The translations under genes and the position numbers were made by a program. From assembly GCF_000381885.1 (NCBI RefSeq), contig NZ_KB907218.1, positions 68,840 through 132,839 of the forward strand: 64,000 nucleotides of DNA. Reading direction: 5' to 3'. The notes beneath the pieces were generated by a model. The model saw nothing but the letters and a program-made list of their open reading frames with translations. It had not been told where the DNA came from and made no database searches. The stretch comes from Actinomadura atramentaria DSM 43919. GTDB lineage: Bacteria > Actinomycetota > Actinomycetes > Streptosporangiales > Streptosporangiaceae. Below are positions 24,818 to 33,777 of the stretch, one piece after another (positions within the stretch are counted from its first letter, which is position 1; every line of letters starts with the position of its first letter).

Positions 24818-25466
24818 CGCGGGGTGAGCGGCGGAGCAGGTACTCGGCTACGGCCAGGTTGACGGCCCAGCCGAGGACCTGGCCGTACGGGATTGCGGCG
24901 GTGACCGCGGCGGCGCGGTCGTCTATGCCGACCGTCAGGAATCGGCCCAGGAGCAGGAGCGGGACGACCATTCGCGAGGTTACGGCCAGGAACGTCAGCG
25001 CGTAGTTGCGGGTCATCCAGGCTCGGTGCTCGGCGAAGTCTCGGCGGCGGGCGGCGCGGTAGGCGAGTGCGCCGGTCGCCAGCCAGAGGACGGCGGGGAT
25101 CGTCAGGCCGACCTGGGTGATGAGGCGGCCGGAGAGGATCGCCACCGGAATCGCCGTTACTGCGGACGGAAGTACGCCCAGGCCCAGATAGACGCGGCCG
25201 ATTGTGCGGTGGACTCGAGGGTTTCTGCGGATTGCCGGGATGAATTGCAGCGGGCCGAGTACCAGGGCCACTAGTGCGGTGAAGATGTGTGCGACGAGTA
25301 GTCCGTAGTGCGTGCCGTCGCCGGTGTCGAGGCGGCTCGAATCGGCGTCGAGCAGCGCGTAGGGGCTGACCAGGACGGCCCCGGCCACGGTGGCGACGAC
25401 GAACATCAGCCAGATGCGGCGGGCGCGCGGTGGGGATTCGGGCGCGGTTCCGCTGTTCGTCTGCAC
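24804..25466 (-). CDS. DUF2306 membrane protein
   Basis: This is a 220-residue integral membrane protein of the DUF2306 type with about six hydrophobic segments. Family features are HYGLLVAHIFTALVALVLGPLQF, NPRVHRTIGRVYLGLGV and FAEHRAWMTRNYALTF, with conserved histidines suggesting haem or metal. Function unknown. Confidence 0.82.
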   Translation of the reverse strand: MQTNSGTAPESPPRARRIWLMFVVATVAGAVLVSPYALLDADSSRLDTGDGTHYGLLVAHIFTALVALVLGPLQFIPAIRRNPRVHRTIGRVYLGLGVLPSAVTAIPVAILSGRLITQVGLTIPAVLWLATGALAYRAARRRDFAEHRAWMTRNYALTFLAVTSRMVVPLLLLGRFLTVGIDDRAAAVTAAIPYGQVLGWAVNLAVAEYLLRRSPRASAD

Positions 25467-25646
25467 CGTGACCTCGTCTCCTCGGGGCGCCGTTCATCGG
25501 GCACCCATCGTGGAGCGCGGACGGTTCGCGGTGCGTCCGCCTGGAGGCGGCAGTGCGTGTACGTCCCTGGAGGTAGACGGCGTGCGATCGGGCGCAGCTC
25601 AGGTCACGAACATCTCGGGTTGGCCTGGTCGGACGGAGAACCCGTC

Positions 25647-26267
25647 CTACTCGGAGGTGATGATGTCGGGTTCGTTGGGCGGGTGAGGACTGGCGCTGGG
25701 AAAGCGGGCGTGGAGCCAGGCTCGGCGGCGAGGGACGCTCGGGACCAGGCGGGCGAGGCCGCGAGCGTGCGGGGATCGAGTGAGGACGCCCGCGACCAGT
25801 TCGAAGGGGGCCGTTCCGAAGATTTCGGCGACCCTGCGGTCGTTGGCTCGGCAGATGGCCCGGCCCACCGTGAGAGTTTCGAGGGCGATGAACGCGTAGC
25901 AGAGCAGGATTGCGCAGGCGATTCCTGCCGTATGGCTCATGCCGTCGACCAGGTGGGGGGCGGCCATGCCGAGCGCTGCCAAGGCGACGGCGACCAAACA
26001 AATGACGACTTGGCGCGCCCATCGGATGTGCCTGTGTTTCCCGAAGAGGACCAGGGCGTAGGCGGTCGCCGCGTACTGCTCGTCGGGGGTGAGCGCCGTG
26101 AAACGGTCGTCGACGACGATGGTTCGGCGGTTCAGGCGCACGCCCATGCCGATGTGGCAGTTCGGGGAGAGGCGGCCGGCCGCGACGTGCGGGCGCGCGA
26201 CATTGAGCGGCGGTGCGAGTTCCGCGACGAGGTGTTCGACCGCCTGGAGATCAGTCACGGCGCGCAT
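25647..26267 (-). CDS. M48-like membrane protein lacking the zinc motif, paralogue 1
   Basis: This encodes 206 residues with two transmembrane segments at about 85-130. TIVVDDRFTALTPDEQYAATAYAL resembles the M48 peptidase run-in to HExxH, but the HExxH position reads YALVL. A later ANDRRVAEIFG resembles the M48 (E)xxAD segment with the zinc-ligand Glu missing. It is therefore a likely catalytically dead relative. A paralogue at 46993-47634 shares the layout (VVVDARFAALAPEEQ, FADRRVVETFG, RPFE). The M48 link is my inference. Confidence 0.65.
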   Translation of the reverse strand: MRAVTDLQAVEHLVAELAPPLNVARPHVAAGRLSPNCHIGMGVRLNRRTIVVDDRFTALTPDEQYAATAYALVLFGKHRHIRWARQVVICLVAVALAALGMAAPHLVDGMSHTAGIACAILLCYAFIALETLTVGRAICRANDRRVAEIFGTAPFELVAGVLTRSPHARGLARLVPSVPRRRAWLHARFPSASPHPPNEPDIITSE

Positions 26268-26562
26268 CCTGTCATAGGTGGATGAGGTCGCCTATCCGGT
26301 CCGATGTGCGTTCGCGTTCAGTGGGGGCGCGCGTGACGTGCTGTGACCTGGCCGATTCGGAGGCCGAATGCATCGCCCGCCCGGCTGTTCGCCGAGGCGC
26401 GGTGGCCCGCCGGCCGCAGGCTCGATGCTCGGCGTCGACCGGCCGTGGGACGGATGATCGCTGCTCGACGCGTTGCCGGGTTGGACGTGCCGCTGGCCGG
26501 TCGGCCGCCTTGGGGGCGGCCGACCGGGTATGGGTGGCGAGGCTGGCCAATGTGTCCCGGAT
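26268..26562. other. Intergenic, nothing recognised
   Basis: About 295 bp between the M48-like gene and the MMPL relic. The frames crossing it show no family signal or ribosome binding site. Base composition is slightly less GC-biased than neighbours, compatible with decayed sequence. Confidence 0.4.
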
Positions 26563-27168
26563 TCAGTCGGGTAGCGGTCCGACCGCGTCCGTTGGGCTGG
26601 TGGTCGGGCGCCAGATGCGATCGCCCAGAAGGGACAGGACCGCCGGGAGCAGAACTCCGCGGACCAGGGTCGCGTCGATGAGGATCGCCGCGGACAGGCC
26701 GACGCCCATCATCTTGTACTCGATCGCGGAGAGGACGCCCTAGGCGGCGCCGAGTGACAGCAGGTTCAGCGCGATCGACGCGAGCGCGACGGGTGGGGAG
26801 CGGAACGCGGCGGTCAGCAGGACGACGGCGAGCACCAGCACGAATCCGACGACGAGCGGGGCCTTCGCCGAGACCGCGTCGGTGAAGTCGCGCGCGAACG
26901 CCGTCTTCCCCGCGACGGCGTGGTCGACGCCGGGCAGGGCGGCGAGCGCGGGCGTCGCGCGGAGACGTTCCAGCGAGCGGGTCGCCGCTGGGCCGTTATT
27001 GAACTCGGAGAGCGGGACGCGCGCGACGGGGACGCGCGCGGTCGTCAACGGACGCAGGTCCGCGACGGCCTTCGCGACGGCGGGCGAGTCCAACGCGCCC
27101 GGCCGCGTCTCCCACAGCACGACCCGTGCAGCAGTTCGTCGCCGGTCGCATCCTCGTCCCACATGCAA
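26563..27168 (-). pseudogene. MMPL-family transporter relic
   Basis: This is the C-terminal half of an MMPL/RND lipid transporter, broken in three ways. The N-terminal half is absent; recognisable sequence begins around VVLWETRPGALDSP. The transmembrane part VVGFVLVLAVVLLTAAF and LNLLSLGAA is intact, but the next codon, normally Tyr, is TAG (26740-26742). The same frame then resumes GVLSAIEYKMMGVGLSAAIL and ends at TGA 26563. About 100 residues that should lie between GVL and IEYKMMG are missing, so there is also an internal deletion. The 5' side runs into the end of the acyl-CoA synthetase gene. Confidence 0.85.
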
Positions 27169-27175
27169 AGGACAG

Positions 27176-28813
27176 TCAGCAGGTGGTTTCCGGGCGGGGC
27201 CTCGTCCCGGGGAAGGAGATCAGGTTGCGCGCCTGCTCCCGCATCTCGACCTTGCGGACCTTTCCGGTGACGGTCATCGGGAACTCGTCCACCACGTGGA
27301 CGTACCGGGGGATCTTGTAGTGGGCGAGGCGGTCGCGGCAGAACTCGCGCAGCGCCTCGGCCGTCAGCGGCTCCGCGCCGGGGCGCAGGCGCAGCCACGC
27401 CATCAGCTCTTCGCCGTACTTCTCGTCGGGGACGCCGATGACCTGCGCATCCAGGACGTCGGGGTGCGTGTAGAGGAATTCTTCGACCTCGCGCGGATAC
27501 ACATTCTCGCCGCCCCGGATCACCATGTCCTTGATGCGTCCGGTGATGTCCACGTAGCCGGCCTCGTCCATCACCGCGAGGTCGCCGGTGTGCATCCAGC
27601 GCGCCGAGTCGATGACCTCCCTGGTCTTCTCCGGCTCGTTCCAGTAGCCGAGCATCACCGAATAGCCGCGCGTGCAGAGTTCGCCGGGCGTGCCGCGCGG
27701 GACCGTCACACCGGTCTCCGGATCGACGATCTTCACTTCGAGGTGCGGGTGGACGGTGCCGACGGTCGAGACGCGCCGGTCGAGGGAGTCGCCCGCGCGC
27801 GTCTGCGTCGAGACCGGGGACGTCTCGGTCATGCCGTAGCAGATCGTCACCTCGGTCATGCCCATCCGGTCGATGACCTGCTTCATCACCTCGACCGGGC
27901 AGGGCGAGCCCGCCATGATGCCGGTGCGCAGCGAGGACAGGTCGTACCGGTCGAAGTCCGGCAGCGCGAGTTCGGCGATGAACATCGTCGGGACGCCGTA
28001 CAGCGACGTGCAGCGCTCGGCCTCGACGGCTTCGAGCGTCTTGACGGGGTCGAAGCCCGGCGCGGGGATCACGACGCACGCGCCGTGGCTCGTCGCCGCG
28101 AGGTTGCCCATGACCATGCCGAAGCAGTGGTAGAAGGGCACCGGTACGCAGACGCGGTCTTCGGCGTCATACCCGCAGATCTCGCCGACGAAGTAGCCGT
28201 TGTTGAGGATGTTGTGGTGCGAGAGCGTCGCGCCCTTCGGGAAGCCCGTCGTGCCGCTCGTGTACTGGATGTTGATCGGGTCGTCCGCGGACAGCGTCGC
28301 GCCGATCGCCGCGAGCCGCGCCAGGTCGGCGTCCGTCCGGGCGAGCGCGTCCCACGCGGGGCGGCCGATCAGGACGACCTCGCGCAGCGCCGGGCAGGAC
28401 GGCCGCACCTCGTCGATCATCGCCGCGTAGTCGGACGTCTTGAAGCCCGGCGCGGCGACGAGCAACCGCACGCCCGCCTGGTTCAGCACGTACTCCAGCT
28501 CGTGGACGCGGTAGGCGGGGTTGACGTTGACGAGCACCGCGCCGATCCGCGCCGTCGCGTACTGCAGGATCATCCACTCGGCGCAGTTCGGCGCCCAGAT
28601 CCCCACGCGGTCACCGGTGCCGACGCCGAGGTTCAGCAGGCCGGTCGCGACCGCGTCCACCTCCGCGTCGAAGCGCGCGTACGTCCAGCGGCGGCCGCCG
28701 TCCACGACCGCGTCGTTGTCGGGGTGCCGGGCGGCGGTCCGCGCGAGGTTCGCGCCGATCGTGTCGCCCAGCAGCGGCAGCGCGGACGGGCCGGACGCGT
28801 AGGACAGGGTCAT
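27176..28813 (-). CDS. Acyl-CoA synthetase (FadD-like, ANL superfamily)
   Basis: This is an AMP-forming fatty acyl-CoA ligase of 545 residues. Motifs in order: A3 YTSGTTGFPKG near residue 190, A5 YGMTETSP, A7 TGDLAVMDEAGYVDITGR, A8 KDMVIRGGENVYP and the catalytic Lys in TVTGKVRKVEMR. It resembles medium/long-chain FadD enzymes. Its ATG overlaps the stop of the upstream ligase (ATGA), so the two are coupled and may serve one catabolic or lipid pathway, perhaps once with the MMPL transporter now decayed downstream. Confidence 0.92.
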   Translation of the reverse strand: MTLSYASGPSALPLLGDTIGANLARTAARHPDNDAVVDGGRRWTYARFDAEVDAVATGLLNLGVGTGDRVGIWAPNCAEWMILQYATARIGAVLVNVNPAYRVHELEYVLNQAGVRLLVAAPGFKTSDYAAMIDEVRPSCPALREVVLIGRPAWDALARTDADLARLAAIGATLSADDPINIQYTSGTTGFPKGATLSHHNILNNGYFVGEICGYDAEDRVCVPVPFYHCFGMVMGNLAATSHGACVVIPAPGFDPVKTLEAVEAERCTSLYGVPTMFIAELALPDFDRYDLSSLRTGIMAGSPCPVEVMKQVIDRMGMTEVTICYGMTETSPVSTQTRAGDSLDRRVSTVGTVHPHLEVKIVDPETGVTVPRGTPGELCTRGYSVMLGYWNEPEKTREVIDSARWMHTGDLAVMDEAGYVDITGRIKDMVIRGGENVYPREVEEFLYTHPDVLDAQVIGVPDEKYGEELMAWLRLRPGAEPLTAEALREFCRDRLAHYKIPRYVHVVDEFPMTVTGKVRKVEMREQARNLISFPGTRPRPETTC

Positions 28814-30468
28814 CGGTGGTCCTCCTCGCGGAACTCGCCGGGGCGGTCGCCGGTCTCGGCGGCGCGCAGCTCGACGCGGCGGATCTTGCCGGAGATCGTC
28901 TTGGGCAGCTCGGCGGTGAACTCCAGCCGCCGCACGCGCTTGTACGGGGAGAGCTGCGCGCGGCAGTGCTCGAAGACGGCGCGGGCCGTGTCCGCGTCCG
29001 GTTTCCAGCCGGCGGCGAGCGTGACGTACGCCTTCGGGACGGCGAGCCGCACCGGGTCGGGCGACGGGACGACCGCCGCCTCCGCGACGGCCGGGTGCTC
29101 GATGAGGACGCTCTCCAGCTCGAACGGGGAGATCTTGTAGTCGGACGCCTTGAACACGTCGTCGGCGCGGCCCACATAGGTGATGTAGCCGTCACCGTCG
29201 CGCTCGCCGATGTCACCGGTCCGGTAGTAGCCGTCCGCCATCGCCTCGGCGGTGCGCTCGGGGTCGCCGTGATAGCCCGCCATCAGGCCCAGAGGACGGG
29301 CGGACAAGTCCAGGCAAATCTCGCCCTCGTCGGCGGGCGCACCGGTGGCCGGATCGAGCAGGACGACGTCGTAGCCGGGGACGGGACGGCCCATCGAGCC
29401 GGGGCGCACCGGCTGGCCGGGGGTGTTCGCGATCTGGACGGTCGTCTCGGTCTGCCCGAAGCCGTCGCGGATCGTCACGCCCCACGCGTCGCGGACGCGC
29501 TCGATGACCTCGGGGTTCAGCGGCTCGCCCGCCGCGACGACCTCGCGCGGCGGGGTGCGCAGCGCGGCGAGGTCCGCCTGGATGAGCATCCGCCAGACGG
29601 TCGGCGGGGCGCAGAAGCTCGTCACGCCGCAGCGGTCCAGCGTCGCGAGCAGCCGCGCCGCGTCGAAGCGCGTGTAGTTGAAGATGAACACGCACGCCTC
29701 GGCGTTCCACGGCGCGAATACGTTGCTCCACGCGTGCTTCGCCCAGCCGGGGGACGAGATGTTGAGGTGGACGTCGCCGGGGCGCAGGCCGATCCAGTAC
29801 ATCGTGGACAGGTGGCCCGCCGGATACGACGCGTGCGTGTGCTCTACGAGTTTCGGCTTCGCGGTCGTACCGGAGGTGAAGTAGAGCAGGAACGGATCGT
29901 CGGCGCGGGTCTCGCCGTCCGGGACGAACTTCTCCTGGACGTCATAGGCGTCGGCGTAGTGCAGCCAGCCGTCCGCCGGTTCCCCGACGAGCACGCGCGT
30001 GTAGCCGCCCGGGACCTCCGCGAACGGCTCCGGCCTCGCCGCGACGACGTGCCGGGCCGCGCCGCGCTCCACCCGGTCGCGCAGGTCCGCCGCGCCGAGC
30101 TGCGGCGCGCACGGGATGACGACCGCGCCGAGCTTCATCGCGGCCAGCAGCGTCTCCCACAGCTCGACCTGGTTGCCGAGCATGACGACCACCCGGTCGC
30201 CGCGCCGGACGCCCGCCGCGCGCAGCCACGCCGCGACCTGCCCGGAGCGGTGGGCGAGGTCGGCGAAGGAGTGGCGGGCCTCGGAGCCGTCCTCCTCGGT
30301 TATCCACAGGGCGGGGCGGTCGTTGCCCTCGGCGATCTCGTCGAACCAGTCGAGCGCCCAGTTGAAGGCCGTGAGGGCGGGCCAGCGGAACGCGTCCCGG
30401 GCCGCCGCGAGGTCGTCGCGATGGGCCAGCAGGGTGTCGCGCGCCGCCCGGAACTCGGGTGCGGGCAT
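28810..30468 (-). CDS. Acyl-CoA synthetase (medium-chain/acetyl-CoA synthetase-like)
   Basis: This is an ANL-superfamily ligase of 552 residues, of the medium-chain acyl-CoA synthetase group. It has FTSGTTAKPKLVEHTH near residue 210, GFGQTETT, GYYRTGDIGERDGDGYI, DVFKASDYKISPFELE and the C-terminal catalytic Lys in KTISGKIRRVELR. ATG 30468 follows AAAGGAGGACCC, one of the best ribosome binding sites in the window. It is followed by the FadD-like gene with overlapping start. Confidence 0.93.
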   Translation of the reverse strand: MPAPEFRAARDTLLAHRDDLAAARDAFRWPALTAFNWALDWFDEIAEGNDRPALWITEEDGSEARHSFADLAHRSGQVAAWLRAAGVRRGDRVVVMLGNQVELWETLLAAMKLGAVVIPCAPQLGAADLRDRVERGAARHVVAARPEPFAEVPGGYTRVLVGEPADGWLHYADAYDVQEKFVPDGETRADDPFLLYFTSGTTAKPKLVEHTHASYPAGHLSTMYWIGLRPGDVHLNISSPGWAKHAWSNVFAPWNAEACVFIFNYTRFDAARLLATLDRCGVTSFCAPPTVWRMLIQADLAALRTPPREVVAAGEPLNPEVIERVRDAWGVTIRDGFGQTETTVQIANTPGQPVRPGSMGRPVPGYDVVLLDPATGAPADEGEICLDLSARPLGLMAGYHGDPERTAEAMADGYYRTGDIGERDGDGYITYVGRADDVFKASDYKISPFELESVLIEHPAVAEAAVVPSPDPVRLAVPKAYVTLAAGWKPDADTARAVFEHCRAQLSPYKRVRRLEFTAELPKTISGKIRRVELRAAETGDRPGEFREEDHR

Positions 30469-30593
30469 GGGTCCTCCTTTGCGCACTGCTCAGGAGGATC
30501 GTTGGACAGGACTGTGACGTGCGCCACCCCCGAACGGGGGGTCTCGCGGGTCGGGCTCCGTGGTTCGGGCTCCGTGGTTCGGGCTTCCGTGCG

Positions 30594-31295
30594 TCAGGCT
30601 TCGGGGACCGCGCAGGTGCCGTCGTCACAGACCTCGCCCGGGCCGGTGACGAGCTGCGGGCGCGCGTCGTCCCACGCGCGCTCCAGCACCTGGGTGAACA
30701 GCTCGACGGGCTGCGCGCCGGACACGCCGTAGCGGCCGTCCACGACGAAGAACGGGACGCCCGTCGCGCCGAGCCGCTGCGCCTCGGCGTGGTCCGCGCG
30801 GACCGCGTCGGCGTGCGCGCCGGACTCCAGCGTCGCGCGCGCCGCGTCGGCGTCGAGTCCCGCCTCGGCGGCGACCTCGACCAGCGAGTCCGTGTCGAAG
30901 ATCGAGCGGCGGTCGGTGAAGTGCGCCTTGTAGAGCGCCTCCACGACGTCGTCCGCGCGGCCGGACTCGCGGGCCAGGTGGACGAGGCGGTGCGCGTCGG
31001 CGGTGTTGCCGCTGAGGCCGCCCGCCAGGTTGTACTCCAGGCCGTCCTGCGCGGCGCGGGCCTCCATCTCGCGGTTCATCGCCTCGGCGCGCTCGCGCGT
31101 CAGGCCGAACTTCTCGGCGAGCATGTCCGCCTGGTCGCGCGTCTCACCGGCGGGCGCGGACGGGTCGAGCTGGAACGACCGGTGGACGACCTCGACGTCC
31201 GCGCGGTGCGGGAACGCCGCGAGCGCCTTCTCGAACCGGCGCTTGCCGATGTAGCACCACGGGCACACCAGGTCGGACCAGATCTCCACGCGCAC
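30594..31295 (-). CDS. DsbA-family oxidoreductase (FrnE-like)
   Basis: This is a cytoplasmic thioredoxin-fold protein of 233 residues with active site CPWC at residues about 11-14 (VEIWSDLVCPWCYIGKRRFE). The cis-Pro loop is GVPFFVVDGRYGVSGAQ, typical of FrnE/polyketide-linked DsbA proteins. The tail has two further cysteines (EVCDDGTCAV). There is no signal peptide. GTG 31295 follows GAAGAGG. Roles proposed for relatives include disulfide handling and oxidative stress. Confidence 0.92.
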   Translation of the reverse strand: MRVEIWSDLVCPWCYIGKRRFEKALAAFPHRADVEVVHRSFQLDPSAPAGETRDQADMLAEKFGLTRERAEAMNREMEARAAQDGLEYNLAGGLSGNTADAHRLVHLARESGRADDVVEALYKAHFTDRRSIFDTDSLVEVAAEAGLDADAARATLESGAHADAVRADHAEAQRLGATGVPFFVVDGRYGVSGAQPVELFTQVLERAWDDARPQLVTGPGEVCDDGTCAVPEA

Positions 31296-31360
31296 GACGC
31301 ACCTCTTCTTCGCGGAACGGACTTCCCCCGAGAAACCTGACACGGCAGGGATTGATTCCC

Positions 31361-31534
31361 AACGCCGATCAGCTCCCGCCACGGCGGGAGGACGCCCGCC
31401 CGCGCCGGCATTTCCGATCTGACGCCCGGGTCGACCCTCCCGCGACGGCGGGACGCTCGACCCAACGCTGATCAGCCTCGGCTCCGGCGGCGGGACGCTC
31501 GCTCGCGCCGCCGGCGCCCGAGTCGACGCCCGGG
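31361..31534. repeat. Imperfect ~103-bp tandem duplication with hairpin
   Basis: AACGC(C/T)GATCAGC occurs at 31361 and 31464, and GACGCCCGGGTC at 31421 and 31525, so a unit of 103-104 bp is repeated imperfectly. The first copy contains a perfect stem CTCCCGCC/GGCGGGAG (31373-31390) that could terminate the globin-fusion transcript. The second copy runs into the 3' end of that gene. Confidence 0.6.
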
Positions 31535-32305
31535 TCAGCTCTCGTACGGTGGGGCGACGCCCCAGCCCCAGCGCGGCGTCGGGGCGTCCTGCGGCGGGGT
31601 CGCGCCCGGCTGCGAGTTCGCCAGCGCGATGCGCGTGCCCCACTCGATGTAGCCCGCGAACGCGGCGCGAAACTCGGGGTCGGCGGGCAGGCCGACCGCG
31701 TCGGCGGCGTCCATGAGCAGTGACGCCCAGCGGCGGCGCTGCGCCTCGGTGATGCCCTTGCCGAGGTGCTGGCCGAGCATGCGCGGGTAGCCGCCGCGCT
31801 CGTCGGTGTAGGCGGTGGGGCCGCCGAAGACCTCCGCGAGCCACAGCGCCACGTAGTGGGGGTGCGACGGGTCCATGTGCGCGAAGAGCGGGCCGACGAC
31901 GTCGTCCTTGCGGACGCGGGCGTAGAAGTCCTCGGTCAGCCGGTCGAAGGCGGCCGTACCGCCCGCCCACTCGTACATCGTCGGCGGCGCGTCAGCGCGG
32001 GCCGCGCCGCCCGCGCCGCGCACGTCGGTGATCTCGTAGTGCCGCATCTCCTCGATGTCGCCGACGAACGGCCTGATCGCCGCGAAGAAGGCGGGGAAGT
32101 GCTCGCCGCGCCGGAAGCCCGCGAGATGGTCCTCGGCGGACGTCCACGTGATGCGCAGGATGTAGACGGCCGGTTCTTCGGCGCAGCGGGCGAGTTCGTA
32201 GTCCACGCACTCCAGCGCGGCGGCGAGGGACGCGGCGGCGCGCGCGTAGGCCGCCTCGAAGGCGGCACCGTCCGCGACGCGGTACCGGAGGTATTCGACG
32301 ATCAT
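31535..32305 (-). CDS. ABM domain-truncated haemoglobin (group II) fusion
   Basis: This 256-residue protein joins two domains. Residues about 1-90 are an antibiotic-biosynthesis-monooxygenase-like ferredoxin fold (MIVEYLRYRV, YELARCAEEPAVYILRITW, HFPAFFAAIRPFV). Residues about 120-235 are a truncated haemoglobin: FYARVRKDDVVGPLF, the proximal His in MLGQHLGKG and the group II Trp in RRRWASLL. Such fusions are known in actinobacteria and are suggested to handle O2, NO or quinone substrates. I chose ATG 32305; an in-frame ATG at 32326 overlaps a direct-repeat operator candidate. Confidence 0.88.
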   Translation of the reverse strand: MIVEYLRYRVADGAAFEAAYARAAASLAAALECVDYELARCAEEPAVYILRITWTSAEDHLAGFRRGEHFPAFFAAIRPFVGDIEEMRHYEITDVRGAGGAARADAPPTMYEWAGGTAAFDRLTEDFYARVRKDDVVGPLFAHMDPSHPHYVALWLAEVFGGPTAYTDERGGYPRMLGQHLGKGITEAQRRRWASLLMDAADAVGLPADPEFRAAFAGYIEWGTRIALANSQPGATPPQDAPTPRWGWGVAPPYES

Positions 32306-32324
32306 GATCAAGACCCTAGGTGCC

Positions 32325-32362
32325 ATGTAATTATGTAATTCTTGTATGGCCAGATATGGCCA
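32325..32362. promoter_or_regulatory. Candidate operator between the globin fusion and HEPN genes
   Basis: An AT-rich island in GC-rich surroundings. It holds two tandem copies of atgtaatt (32325-32340), then two copies of tatggcca spaced 10 bp apart (32345-32352, 32355-32362). The 8- and 10-bp spacings fit cooperative regulator binding or promoter elements for the divergent genes. Confidence 0.45.
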
Positions 32363-32433
32363 CAGAGTGAACTTTTCGCGGCCCTACGGTCACCTAGCCG
32401 GGAGGACGATCAAGCGCGGGCGGAGAGGACGGC

Positions 32434-33777
32434 ATGGCGGCGAGCGACCGGGAGAAGATCGGACAGGGCCTCGAACTGCTGGCGCGGGGCCTCGCCCCCT
32501 GGGTGGACCGGCGCATGACGGAGACCAACGGGCGCGACTGGCTCGCCGAGTTCGGCCGCCGCGACGCCGAGCGCTTCGGCCACAGACGCGAGCACTCGCT
32601 GAACGACGTCCGGCTGCTCCTGCGGGTGATCACCGAGAACCGGGAGACCTTCAAACCCGTGCTCCCGCGCCCCGGCCTGTCGCTCGCGTCGGAGATACGC
32701 GAGATCGGGAACTCCTACGCGCACGACTTCTCCCCGGAGAGCTTCACACCCGTCGCGACCGCCGAGGCGCTCGCGGTCATGGCGCGGCTGCTGCGGCTCG
32801 CCGGGGCGCGGCAGGCCGCCGACGTCGAGGCGCTCGCGCGCGGCGGTGCGCCGGGCGACGGCCCAGCGAACGGCCCAGCGGACGGCGGGGCGGACGGCGG
32901 GGCGCCGGGCTACGGCTCGGCCGGTCCGGCGGCGGCCGGCGGCGCGCCCGGCGCGGGACCCGCGGGCGCGCGGCGGGGCGGCGCGGGGTGGGCCGGTGGT
33001 GGGCGAGCCGGTGGTGGGCGGGCCGGTGGTGGGCGGGCCGGTGGTGGACCGGCCGGCGGCTGGTCGTCTGGCGGCGGGCAGGCCGGTGGCGGGCGGACGC
33101 GCGGCGCGCGGCCCGGCGCGATGGGCGGCCCGCCGCCGCGAACGCCGCCCTACCCGCCGCCCCGGATGCCGCCGCCGGTCCGCCCGCCGTTCCGGCCGGG
33201 TGCTCCGAGGACCGGGATCGCGGGGGTGCCGGTGCCCGCCGTCATCGCGGGCGGCGGCTGCCTGCTGATGGTCGCCGTCCTCGTCGTCGTACTGGTCGTG
33301 GGCGCGCTCGCGTCCAACTCCGGTTCGGATTCCGGATCGGGCTCAGGGTCGAACGCGAAGCCCACCGGCAAGCCCACCCACAAGTACGCGGGCGTCAAGG
33401 ACGGCACGAAACTCGGCGAGTACACCGGCGTCGACCTCGCGAAGGACTACCAGATCACCTCGTTCCTGGACGACCCGAAACATCCGGAGAAGGGAAGCCT
33501 CGGCGACCTGAACTACAGCGACTACGGCCTGATCTCGAACAACGAGAAGGGAAAGTTCGCCCTGCTCGACCCCGGTGACCGGGGCGGCTACCAGGCGTGC
33601 CGGGACGACACCCGCTACGAGACCGTCCTCCCGATCGATCGGATCAAGGGCCGGAGTATCTGCGTGACGAACGAGGACGGCGTCATCGCGCTCGTCCGGG
33701 TGACGGACACCGGCCAGGAGCCGAGCGAGTACGTGCGGCTCGATCTCACGGTGTGGAAGGGGCCGAAGCCCCGGTGA
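32434..33777 (+). CDS. HEPN (Swt1-like) domain membrane protein
   Basis: This encodes 447 residues. Residues about 10-130 resemble the Swt1-type HEPN domain: LLARGLAPWVDRRMTET, DVRLLLRVITENRETF, SEIREIGNSYAHDFS. HEPN RNases use an R-x4-6-H motif; here the usual RNxxAH reads GNSYAH, so the catalytic Arg is probably lost. A Gly/Ala-rich repeat linker (residues 140-230) and a Pro-rich segment lead to one transmembrane helix (CLLMVAVLVVVLVVGALA, about 275-293). A Ser-rich stretch and an extracytoplasmic domain of about 130 residues with two cysteines (YQACRDDTR, SICVTNEDG) complete it. ATG follows GGAGAGGA. Function unknown; it looks like a membrane sensor with an RNA-binding-type cytoplasmic domain. 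Confidence 0.75.
   Translation: MAASDREKIGQGLELLARGLAPWVDRRMTETNGRDWLAEFGRRDAERFGHRREHSLNDVRLLLRVITENRETFKPVLPRPGLSLASEIREIGNSYAHDFSPESFTPVATAEALAVMARLLRLAGARQAADVEALARGGAPGDGPANGPADGGADGGAPGYGSAGPAAAGGAPGAGPAGARRGGAGWAGGGRAGGGRAGGGRAGGGPAGGWSSGGGQAGGGRTRGARPGAMGGPPPRTPPYPPPRMPPPVRPPFRPGAPRTGIAGVPVPAVIAGGGCLLMVAVLVVVLVVGALASNSGSDSGSGSGSNAKPTGKPTHKYAGVKDGTKLGEYTGVDLAKDYQITSFLDDPKHPEKGSLGDLNYSDYGLISNNEKGKFALLDPGDRGGYQACRDDTRYETVLPIDRIKGRSICVTNEDGVIALVRVTDTGQEPSEYVRLDLTVWKGPKPR
32992..33051. repeat. 15-bp coding tandem repeat in the HEPN protein linker
   Basis: About four copies of gccggtggtgggcgg encode AGGGR repeats. The period preserves the frame; degenerate copies continue downstream. Confidence 0.88.

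Noticed and set aside
20482..26300. Integrative element bounded by direct repeats of the tRNA-Pro 3' end
   Set aside because: No second copy of the tRNA 3' end, integrase, or replication gene was found in the window.
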